From assembly GCA_963576475.1 (NCBI GenBank), contig OY754977.1, forward strand, positions 11,225,089 through 11,289,088: a stretch of DNA of 64,000 nucleotides. Reading direction: 5' to 3'. The position numbers and the translations under genes were made by a program. Under the pieces are notes generated by a model. That model saw only the letters and a program-made list of their open reading frames with translations. It made no database searches and was not told the origin of the DNA. The stretch comes from Molanna angustata (lineage: Eukaryota > Arthropoda > Insecta > Trichoptera > Molannidae). Of the stretch, positions 42,842-53,400 are shown one piece after another (within the stretch, counting starts at the first letter, position 1; each line of letters starts with the position of its first letter).

Positions 42842-44695
42842 CAATTGTTGTAGATGTCAAAAGAATCATAGACTTGTCAATTTTTTTAGTAAATTTCATA
42901 GACGTAATAGTTGTCTATTAAGTCTATGGTAATTTTACTGGACATAGACTATTAATAATGCGGTGAAAATCAGCACCCTCTGGATTTGCTGTTTTTTAGA
43001 CCATTGCCGCAATGTAAAGGGGTATAATTTTCAATATGGCCGACGCATAAGCCGAATGTTACCTGCCCCACCGTTGTGGTGTCTGATAAAACCGCTCAAC
43101 CAGCACCTGCTACTGTCTAGGACAGGGGGAGCATTTTCACTGGTATTCTGCCCCCACCAACCAACGACGACGTCCGTCCTGGCATAGATTGTGCCCATGC
43201 ATGGCCATGAAGAGACAGACAATATGTGCCCATCAAGAACAATTTTTAAATAATTTTAATTTTTGTGATAAGAATACTTATTTTTTCTGTGATATTTTCA
43301 ATTGTGATTTTATTTATTGTCAATTGTTGTGTTTCAATTGAATATTCAAATTCGTGATGTCCTAATTTATTATTATTATCATCTCAATTGTGACGTCTTA
43401 ATTTTGATATATTGAAGATTGATTTTTTATATTTTATTTTGTGACATAATCGTGCGGTCTGAAGTTTGTGCATTGACACTTGAAATTCATTTATATTCAG
43501 ACCACGATTTCAATTTCTGGACAATTATAACATTAAAAAGTGAGCTCCTCCTCCAAATTACTGGGAGGACCGGGTATCAAGAGACTTATTTTTCGATACT
43601 TAAGGCAGGGCAAAAAGGGTTCTTCGTTATTAACAAAGGACACTGGGATTTAATACATAAAAAAATACCTTTAAATTATATTATTCAAGCATTTATTGAA
43701 ACTACAGTTATTCACAATAAATGAAAATCATTAAATAACATAATACAAATAAGTGTTATTGATATGTATTTTGGTGTATGACCGCAATAATGAGATTTGT
43801 GGGTAGAAATATTAAATACTACGTATTAATTTTTCAGCTACGCTAAAATATAATAGGTTGGAGGTCATCTTAAGTTTTGATGAATAAAAAACGCCAAGAA
43901 AAATCATTCGATGTCACCATTATTCTGAAAAAAACAAGAAATAAACATATATGAAAAACACAAAATAAATATATGTTTTATATTAAAACTTCAAAGTAAA
44001 CTATATGACATTAAATTGTGAAAAATAATCACATATCCATATTTTTTTAAGGACGTGTCAAGAGTTTACACGTACAAAATATATATTTCATAAACCAAGT
44101 GAATGCTGATATTACATACCTACACACATATAATTCAAAACTCTTCTTTACTGTCCAGTGCATTTATATATGTTTGATTTATAATAGAGCAAGATAATAG
44201 AGATAGAAATGTATAATAGAGCAAGATTACAAATTTCATAAGATGTTTGTAAGAAATACAAGATGTTAACAATCACTTATAATAAATACTTGATCCCTAT
44301 CAAATATCGAAATATGTCACGAAAAAACATATTTTACTTATTGTTTTATTTTCAATAATTTTAATGAATGAATACACGCCATTGAATTAATTTACACAGA
44401 ATAAAAAAATATCATCTGATTCTAATTCATATATAAATTAAATATATTAGAACGATATTTAATAATTATTTATGCATAAATATAAACAGATAAATTATTT
44501 ATACCTACAATAAAGTTTTACTAAAGTAGTAAATGGAGAAGCAAATGTATAATATTCGAATACGATATAAAATGATGTCACAACAAAAATACCACCATTC
44601 TGTTAGTAATGTTGATGATGATGAAATTATAAAAACTTATCCTTGATAAGTAAAAGCAAATGTTGAGGACACATGAGACACACGTGTTAGTATAA
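42842..44695. other. Intergenic between TIMM29 and the secreted-peptide gene
   Basis: 42889-42940 holds a small inverted repeat (AGTAAATTTCATAGAC / GTCTATGGTAATTTTACT). 42990-43220 is unusually GC-rich with no intact frame and may be a remnant of a LINE 5' region. A 101-codon plus-strand frame at 43419-43724 has no recognisable feature. The rest is AT-rich and blank. Confidence 0.4.
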
Positions 44696-45600
44696 TTAAC
44701 CCTTTTTAGTTGGCATAGATCCGCCTCCCTTGGCTTCACGCCTGCGTCTCATTCCTGGTGGTGGAGGCATCTTGCTTTTCATATCTCCCATATCTGGCAT
44801 TCCAGGAGGTGCTTGACGAACAACCTAAAGTGATATTTGAATTATTTATTTTTCATATTATTTATGCAAAAAAAGTAGGGCAGGTTGATTACTATAAGGC
44901 TATCTCTTCCAACCAACTAACGCGACACCGAGCCACACATAACATAGGTTTTATTTGTTAATATAAAGATATTATTTTTTTATTTTTCAATTTATCATTC
45001 CACAAAAATTTTTGCTCCTTCTACATTGTCCCAGTCATGAAGCTATAATACTAGTCCCAATAGAATAAAATGAAAATTTGTTCCAGTAACATTATTTTTT
45101 TTTCAAATTTAACCCATAAACATTTGTTTAAATAAATACAATCACCGTATTTTTTATAATGGTTCGGTCCAATAGGTTAAATTATAATAGGTTAATAGGT
45201 TAAATAGTATTATTAAAGTTATCGCCAAACATCCTGGGAAATCACGTGAATTGGGAAGAACACAAATTATTTTATTTTGCTTGGTTATCCATCCCAACCG
45301 TTCCCCATTCTGGCGATAGTTGATATTTGCCGATACCTATACTTAATATATATTACATTACTCATGGAAATAATTTCAATTTTCGTTTTAATTTTCGAAC
45401 AAATTCAACTTACTGTCAAGAAAGTAATAATTTAGTATATATTTGTTATTTTTAAAACTTTTGATAAAAATGAAAAAAATACATACTCTTCTCATGGGTT
45501 TAGGAGCTGTCGATGGATCAGGCGGACTTTGTGAATACCCCACAGTAGCCAAACACAATACTATAACAGAGACTATAAAGAATAAAAATGAAAGTTTCAT
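44696..45600 (-). CDS. Small secreted cationic Pro/Met-rich peptide, 80 residues, two exons
   Basis: Exons 45600-45487 and 44824-44696 join in phase 0 (GTATGT donor, TTTAG acceptor). Residues 1-24 are a clear signal peptide, MKLSFLFFIVSVIVLCLATV, with likely cleavage near GYSQ. The mature part starts SPPDPSTAPKPMRR and continues VVRQAPPGMPDMGDMKSKMP, PPPGMRRRREAKGGGSMPTK, ending KG. It has no cysteine, is strongly basic (about 13 Lys/Arg against 4 acidic) and holds two dibasic or polybasic sites that could be processed. A TATA box sits about 60 bases upstream of the ATG and GATA-like motifs lie beyond. A secreted peptide, perhaps a precursor or an antimicrobial-type effector, is inferred. I recognise no family. 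The splice fit and the promoter make it likely real. Confidence 0.75.
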
Positions 45601-45660
45601 CGTGAAACAATATTTGTAACTCGGAATAAAACAAATGTGAATAGACATAAAAATATCTCC

Positions 45661-45668
45661 CTTTTATA
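45661..45668 (-). promoter_or_regulatory. TATA box and GATA-type sites of the secreted-peptide gene
   Basis: TATAAAAG on the minus strand lies about 30 bases before a CTATTCACATTTG initiator-like site, which would start transcription near 45637 and give a 5' UTR of about 40 bases. Upstream (45690-45760) AGATAA-type motifs occur three times (CAGATAA twice and CGATAA). In insects GATA factors drive gut and fat-body genes; that use here is inference. Confidence 0.65.
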
Positions 45669-46179
45669 ACACAAAGTTGCGTGACATTTATCTGTTAATA
45701 CAATTTTAATTATCTGCTTATAATTACTTCCCTCGATGAATTATCGCGATAAGTTAATTTAAACAATAAAACTTTGTATCATCGACATTTTATAATTGTT
45801 TCAATGGGATAAAAATATATTATGTATGAATTTATTTTTCATCCATCTCGCATCTTCGACATGTCATCTACTCAGTAATTATAATAATTTGCATACCTAC
45901 ATATTCATACGTACATATAAATATCCAGGTCAGTTTGCAGGTGAAGACTTTTAGTGTCTATTATAATACGATTATGTTTTTTTTTTCAGAACACAAAGGT
46001 ACTTTAAGTTCCGTCGTGATGTTTTTGTATAAATGACGTACTGCGTATTCTTTTTGCGTCCTTTCTACAGCCTAAACCATAATTCCGATCGACGTCATAA
46101 TGTCATATTGATATCATAATATGTATAATGTGCATTAAATTATTATAGCTGTTATTTGTCCAATTATTCTCTATGAGTT

Positions 46180-46350
46180 GATCTGTCAAAACTTTCAAAA
46201 TGCTCTCACAATCTGGAAAATTGAGTTTTTTTTTATTTTGTCAAAAAAATGCGTTCAAGGATTGTATACCTTTTAAGAAGAAAAAATATTACTCAAACTA
46301 TGTAGTGGGAAATTTAGTGTAGGCCACAACCCACTCGATTTAAAAATACA
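46180..46350 (-). repeat. Dispersed repeat family R2, fragment
   Basis: In reverse it matches 33930-34170 and 51400-51640 (GAGTGGGTTGTGGCC, CTTTTTAAAAGGT-like, and the GATTGTTCAAGG-type block). Confidence 0.5.
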
Positions 46351-46379
46351 AATACACAGTTATCGAAAAAAGAGCCCGT

Positions 46380-47010
46380 TATGTTGCAAATTTGTTCACG
46401 CTTCTTACATTTCCGTCTTTCAGAATATCGTCCATATGGTTGTTTTATCTTTTCCTTGGGGGCTCCGACTTCTCAATCCGTTTTTGTCAGATTTGTACGT
46501 TTTCTTCATCAGACGTTCTTCATTCATTATTCTAAGTGGCCAAACCATTACAATGTGTTAAATTTAATTTCATTAATTACATCTTTCTTCATATTACATT
46601 ATTTTAATATGTCCTCATTTCGTACCATGCTATATATCGTTCTATTTTACATTCTTCTTAGCAATATCATTTTTTACTTTCATGCGACTTCTGTTATGTC
46701 CAGGTTTCATTTGCATGGGTCACTACGACTGCGTTGTGAATAACTTTGGCATTCTTTGATATTTTGCGATAATTCATAACTGGTTTAAGTGCTCCATTCA
46801 CCCTGTTTCCTGCCATAACTCTTCTTTCAATATCCATATCAAGCCATCCATTCCGTTTAAACATGCTTCCCAGATAAATATACTCGTCGACTTGCTGGAG
46901 TCATTCTTACTCTACTTTTATTTGACACGCAGTTCTGCTTTCACTCTTTTCAAACTTTCCATTATAATTACCTTCGATTTGCTGGCATTTATCCTTGTCC
47001 GTTTTCTATG
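46380..47010 (-). mobile_element. Degenerate LINE RT C-terminal region
   Basis: Minus strand: VDEYIYLGSMFKRNGWLDMD, IERRVMAGNRVNGALKPVMN, then THANETW and further tail, the post-RT region of insect endonuclease-RT elements. It carries many stops. A related fragment lies at 55690-55920. Confidence 0.75.
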
Positions 47011-47274
47011 CATCCTTCATATGATATACCTACTTACAATATACAATATATAACTATGCTATACTTACAATATATGTATAACTCTTCCATACTTTCTGAT
47101 AACTAATAACAGTACTATATCGTCTGCATACATACATCAGATCACGTACTGTTACAGTAGTCACTTTTAGACCCTTACTTTTATCCCTAAGGGTTTTATC
47201 CCAAGTTTTTCGGCCTGGAAGGGGGGTGGTTTGCGCACACATATGATTTAACCAACCAAGCAAAAAACAATCTT

Positions 47275-48206
47275 CTTCGAAACTTTTATATTCAGAATTT
47301 ATAATTTCCGTTCCAGTCAGGGGTAACCAACATTTAAATATTGATTATATTTTTCCCTATATCTCAAACACCATAAAAGCTAAAGCTTAAAATTTGTATA
47401 AATATTGACAAATACAATATCTTAAATCAATTTTTGTAAAAAAGTTCCAGATTTTCTCAACTTTTTTTACTGAGAAAAACATTTTTTTTTGTCAAATTTT
47501 TGTATTTAACTGCCAATATTTACAAAATTTTTAAAAATATCGAAAAAAATCCGAAACACCCTAACTAGATAATTTAATTTTCTATAAAAAATATTTTCTA
47601 TAAAAATTTGTCGGCCTTCGTGGCTCAGTTGGTTGGATATCTGACTGCTGATCCAAGGGTCCCGGGTTCGATTCCCGGTGGAGACACAGTTTTTAAAAAT
47701 TGTGTTTTCAGTCTGGATCTGTGAGACGATAAATATCGTAAGTCTCCAGAATGTGGCAACTTGTTATTGGGTGCGTGTTAAATAATTATTTGACATAGTA
47801 CCTGTTAGTTGCCCGAGAAGCTACATAAATAAATAAACATAAATAAAATTATAGTATTATATCTCAATTTTTTTTTAACAATTTTTATAAAAATTGAATT
47901 TTGTGACGACATCGTAAGTCAGGCATGTAAGGTAGTATACACTACACAATGTCTCACTTGATAATTTGATACCTACTTAATCTCCAAACATACATACGTA
48001 CCATCAAGCTGTTTTCATATTCTGGGTAGGAAAAACAGACTGACCTCCATATGATCCTATCCTGACATACATACCTACATGTTTTGTATAGGTATAAAAA
48101 AAATCGTAAAATATTTATTAATTTGTGTTTATAGTTTGGTACGTATTCTTCAATTATACATACTATCGCTATCGACAGTTGGACCTCATGTGTTACATGC
48201 AACTAG
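47275..48206 (+). mobile_element. Helitron/Helentron-like copy A, 5'-truncated, with a SINE inside
   Basis: The 3' end has ATCGACAGTTGGA (48171-48183), a hairpin CATGTGTTACATG (48187-48199), and CAACTAG, immediately followed by T. Copy B ends the same way. The body (CCAGTCAGGGGTAACCAACA, AACACCCTAACTAGATAATT, CTCCAAACATACATACGTAC) is shared by all copies. A SINE (47611-47848) interrupts it. Confidence 0.75.
47611..47848 (+). mobile_element. tRNA-derived SINE, family S2, best copy
   Basis: CGTGGCTCAGTTGGTTGGAT is the A box and GGGTTCGATTCCCGG the B box. The body has GTCTGGATCTGTGAGACGAT and GAATGTGGCAACTTGTTATT, and the tail is (ATAA)n. It is intact enough to date the S2 family as fairly recent. 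Confidence 0.85.
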
Positions 48207-49585
48207 TCCAACTGTCGATTCGTTCATGAGAATTCAATTCTCTGAATGAATCGACATTAAAGCCAAGATGCGTGTACGAAGGAACATTTTGTATGGCGTA
48301 GTGGACTTTTTGCATGCTAATAACACCAACAAGAGGCCTCACAGCATATATGTTCCCATACATGGATTTACTCAGAATTTGGAGTAGAACATTTTATGTG
48401 AGTTTTGTGTGTGTGTCTGTGTGGGTGTGTGTGTCCCCCCCCCCCTTATAACTTTTGATCCGCTCAATTTACAGAGCCCAAATTTTCAGAATATATAAAC
48501 AGTTATAGGCCCACAAAACTTTTACACTCAGAATTGTGAGTTTTTTTTTCAGTCAGGGGTTATCAACTTTTGAAATTTCGGTTTATTTTTCCATATATCT
48601 CAGAAACCACAAAAGCTAGAACGCTGAAAATTGGTACAAACATAGACAAATACAAAATCTCAAATTGATTTTTTCAAAAAAATTCCAGAAGTTCTCAAAC
48701 ATTTTTTATTAAGAAAAATATTTTTTTTTATGATAAATTTATGAGTTTAACTGCCTATATTTCAAATTTTTTTAAAAATATCAAAAAAGCCGAAACACCC
48801 CAACTAGATAATATAATTTTCTATAAAAAATATTAGGATTGTATTATCACATCTCATATTTTTATTTAGAATTTTTATAAAAATTGAATTTAGTGACGAC
48901 ATTGCTTCATACAATTTGTATGGCAGTCGCCTATACACAATATGTAAGAAGACTTAATAGTTTGATAAGTACTTAATCTCCAAATATACATACATACAGA
49001 ACCATCATGCCGTTTTCATATTTCGGATAGGAAAAGAGGACTGACCTTCATACTGTCCTATCTTGACATACATACCAACATGTGTTAAATTTTTCAATTA
49101 TTTGGATTTATGGGTTTATAGTGTGATTTTTATTCTTCAACTATACATACTACCCCCTATTCAGTAACTATTGTAACTAAAATAGGAACGTTCTAAAATT
49201 GTAGATTTTAGATTTACGGTCTTATTTCAGCGTTATTAAATATAAATTTGGACTTAATGCAATAGGAACGTACCTATGTTGGCCGGAACGTTCTTAAAAA
49301 AATGCTGAATCAGACTTATTATGAATAATTATGAAAATTATAAAAATTTCATAAATTTCATAATGATTCAAAACACGTCTAGTTCAGTAACTTTTTAAGA
49401 GCGTTCCGGCCAATATAGGTACGTTCCTATTCCATTTAGTCCAACTTGATATTTAATAACGCTGAAATAAGGCCGTAAATCTAAAATCTACAATTTTAGA
49501 ACGTTCCTATTTTAGTTACAATAGTTACTGAATAGGGGGTATTATCGCTATCGACAGTTGGATCTCATGTGTTACATGCAACTAG
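48207..49585 (+). mobile_element. Helitron/Helentron-like copy B with complete ends, holding a MITE
   Basis: It starts TCCAACTGTCGATTCGTTCA directly after copy A's CTAG. A strong hairpin follows (48216-48256). Next come a GT microsatellite and a C-run (48405-48445), and the shared body. The end is ATCGACAGTTGGA (49550), hairpin CATGTGTTACATG, CAACTAG. TCCAACTGTCGAT at the start is the inverse of ATCGACAGTTGGA near the end, i.e. subterminal inverted repeats. Subterminal repeats, microsatellite and 3' hairpin fit the Helentron/DINE type; no Rep-helicase is encoded, so it is non-autonomous. Confidence 0.8.
49153..49539. mobile_element. 387-bp TA-flanked MITE, younger copy
   Basis: Intact ends CCCCCTATTCAGTAACTATT and the complement ending GAATAGGGGG, with TA on both sides (49151-49152, 49540-49541). 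It is almost fully palindromic, as is the copy at 8527-8900. The corresponding place in copy A (about 48160) lacks it. TA duplication suggests mobilisation by a Tc1/mariner-type transposase. Confidence 0.9.
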
Positions 49586-50456
49586 TAATACCAAAATATT
49601 CTTTAATAAAATACAGAACTATCGAGTTTCTGTTCAAAATACGAAGACATTTTATTATATTTTTGTACTTAAATAGTTTCGTTGTATATATTTTTCTTTT
49701 TTTTGCATTAGGTACCCGTCTATTTTTCATTACTGGCAAAAAAATGATTAGCACATGGTTTTGACATTTCATCATGTTATGAAACTAACTGACGTTTGTA
49801 TTTGACGTTTACGCGTATGTTATGCTAGAAATTTATAAAAGTACAAACGAGAGATTTATTTTAAAAGTACGTATTACCCATATTCATATAAAAATGTTCT
49901 TTATTAATATTTTTTGTCTCATATTTTTCAAAGAAACACTTTATTTTCTTATTATTAATAAACAATTTTAATTCACTTGTAAATGTCGACTTTTTGCTGT
50001 ATGTTGATCTCGATTCCATTGCCTTTGTGCATTTTTTATACCTATATGCTAGCACCTGTTGTGAATAGCATACTTTACCTATATGCTATTCACAACAGGA
50101 GACACAGTTTTTAATTGCATTTTCAGTCTGTATCTGTGAGACGATAAATATCTACAGTCTACAGAATGTGGCAACCTGTTATTGGCTACTTGTTAAATAA
50201 ATATTTGACATAATACCTGTTAGTTTCCCTAGAAGCATTAGAAATAAATAAATACTATATATTAAACCAAAAAATATAAATTGTTACACAATAGTAGTAG
50301 ACTGTAAATTTTAAAGAATCAACAATGATATTTAAATATTAGAGCTAATGGCTCGGAGGGGGCAGGACCTGATTAAAGTTCCTTTATGCAGAATGAGTGG
50401 AGGCAGATAAGTGAATAATGGATTTATTATCTACTGTTTTTTTTGTTGATTTTCAG
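49586..50456. other. 5' flank of EFL1
   Basis: Contains an S2 SINE 3' end at 50098-50255. The rest is AT-rich. A TTTTCAG acceptor at 50456 shows that at least one non-coding EFL1 exon must lie upstream, but it could not be placed. Confidence 0.45.
50098..50255 (+). mobile_element. 3' part of an S2 SINE
   Basis: GAGACACAGTTTTTAATTGC, TCTGTGAGACGATAAATATC and GAATGTGGCAACCTGTTATT match 47685-47840. The tRNA-like head is missing. Confidence 0.75.
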
Positions 50457-50472
50457 ATATAGATCTTTCAAA

Positions 50473-53400
50473 ATGAGGTTAGTCAATCCGAGCAAACTAG
50501 GTGAGCTCCAAAAAGTCATAGATAATGTGAGAAACATCTGTATTTTGGCACACGTTGATCATGGCAAAACGACACTTGCCGATTCTTTGGTAGCCAGCAA
50601 TGGGATTATTTCGTCTAAAGCTGTTGGAAATCTTCGTTACTTGGATAGCCGACCCGATGAACAGAAGAGGGGCATCACTATGAAGAGTAGTAGTATATCC
50701 CTTTTACATTGTGCAGCTGATAAGGAATTTCTCGTCAATTTGATTGATTCACCTGGACATGTGGATTTTTCTAGCGAAGTGTCCACTGCTGTCAGGCTTT
50801 GTGATGGATCAATTATTGTGGTAAATATTTGTAATTAGTTTTTACAACCTAATATTAGATAGCATATTTAAACTAGGGAATCCAATCCTTAAACGCAGGA
50901 TCCTGCATGAATTTTGCAGAATCTCCAAAAGGCCGGTTTCGCATGAGTTCTGGGATCATTGTTGCGAGGCTATACTTGCGAGACTGAAAGCAGAATATGG
51001 TATTTTAGCCATGATCTCATTAGTAGATTTTTTATTGCATTGTATTTAATTTCCTTAACATGTGAAAAAATAATTTTGATTTGTGATACATAGTTTGTAA
51101 TCCTGCAAATCCCGCTGATCTGCAGGATTGATTGAAGATTCGGATTAGGACTGGATTCCATATTTTAAACAATGTGTAAGAAAGAGACATTGAAAGGAAT
51201 GAAAGATGAAGAGACAATATTGTTATTAAAAAAAGTTAATATTTTGTTACGAGAATAGACTGGAGTGAGGAGTGTGGAAGAGTTGTTCTGGATGGCGCAG
51301 GACAGGATGGCTTTCGTTCAAGTGATTTCCAACATCAGGGAAACCTGAGCAGAAGAAGAAGAATAATGTTTTTATATAGTTTGGGTATCTGACTGGGACT
51401 GACTAAACAAATGGATTGGGGCCAATACTGAATTCATTGCTACATAGCAAGTGTATATTTTTTCTTCTTAAAAGGTGGCAATCCCTAAATGCAATTTTAT
51501 AAAGTACATTTCTATTATATTCCTAAACAAATATATAAAAAAAGCGAAACATTAAAGCATTTTAAAAGTTTTGACCGATTAAAAATCATAGACACATTTC
51601 TATTGGAAAATTAATCAACTCAAAGTTAATGCACTCTAGATATTATGTGAAGTCTATTGAATTTGTTTGGGCTTTCCAGTGGACACAAATTTTCATAATA
51701 CGCCATATAAATAAACACTGTCACAAACTCGTAGTATGCATTCTCTACATAATACCCGTTGAGAAATTGATAAAAAAATAAGTGGTGAAAAAATATGCTT
51801 AAAAATTGTGAAATCATGACAAACACAGCAATCGGAAAGGTATGCCAAGAACAATACAAAATTTGGTGACCACGCTTTCGCAGTCGTTGATCAGCCACAA
51901 ACTACCCCACAGACTAAGACAACTAAACAATTTTATCTATAATTAAAAGTAAAGACTTTTTGATTCTACATTAATTTTTTTATTCTGCGCGATAGGCCTA
52001 TTTCGCCTTGTTAGGGCATTAACTAGCTTAATGCCCTAACAAGGCGAAATAGGCCTATCGCGCAGAATAAAAAAATTAATGTAGAATCAAAAAGTCTTTA
52101 CTTTTAATTATAGATAAAACTTATAATGGAATTCTACCCAATAAAAACTTCGTCGATAATTAACAACTAAACAACATTACGACTTTCAAAAAACAACACA
52201 CACCTTTTTTCAAAACAAGGAGAAAAACATCTCAACTACACCTAACTGACAAACTTCAATTGGTTTTATTTCTAAAAAATGTCTCATGGCATTAAACTAG
52301 TAATATAGAACTTTTTTCTGTTTTAATTTAATATTTAAGTCACTAACCTATATTTTTTTAAGCCATCACTAACCCACGTATATATAAATTGCCCTTGAGG
52401 TGAGCTCTCACGAAACAATGCTATATATGAATCTCCACCATTCCATAGTAGTGGAGAATAAAAATATATATATGTGCAATACACTTACAGAAGGAATATT
52501 CCAGTAGGTACTACAAGAATTTTGCTGTATAAAACTGTACATATATTTGTGTGAAAACTATAATGGCTATGCCTGTTGTTTTTTGTGCCTGTTGAAAGAT
52601 GAAAATATACTTAGCTTTAAAAAGTTTGTATGGTGAATGGTTATAGGGAGTGCAATATCGAATGGTTGTCAGAATGTAAATAGCTAAGCTAAGTTTTCTC
52701 TGCATATCTCATAATAGACATACTTGAATATTTAACTCAAATTTAAAACACTTTGAAATTATAGTTTTTTTTAAAGAACTTCAGAAATACTTATATTTTT
52801 CTTAGCAGGTTCACAAAAAGCATGCGATAATCATAAAAAGAAAAAAAAAAGTTTATTATAATTATTTGAATAATTTAAACAAATCTTACTACTTATGGTT
52901 GTATATCTTTTAGATGTGGAAGTAATTTCATTTAAATTACCTGGCCAACTAAATGATTGTACTGATTGTGAGTTTAAGTAGAATCTCAATTTGATAAATA
53001 AAAATAATTACTTGCAAATTTTATTAATATCAATTGTTAATATTTTCTTATTTCAGGTTGATGTTGTTGAAGGAGTATGTCCACAAACTAGGGTGGCATT
53101 GAAGCAAGCTTATTCTGAAAATATTGCACCTGTTTTAGTGTTGAATAAAATAGATAGACTTATATTGGAAATGCAGTTGACACCTCTGGATGCTTATGTT
53201 CATTTGACTCAAATTTTAGAACAAGTCAACGCTGTTTTGGGTGAACTATTTGCTTCTGATATTTTTGAAAAAGAAGATATCACAGATATGGTAATATATC
53301 AATATTTTAACAATAAGCTGAATCCAACTATATACTTAACTTTTCAATTTATCATAGTATTTTTAAGGTGTGTTTTTCCTATATATTACATAAATACATA

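Noticed and set aside
43419..43724. 101-codon plus-strand frame
   Set aside because: A faint SDH-type string recalls a LINE endonuclease end, but no second motif supports either a gene or an element.
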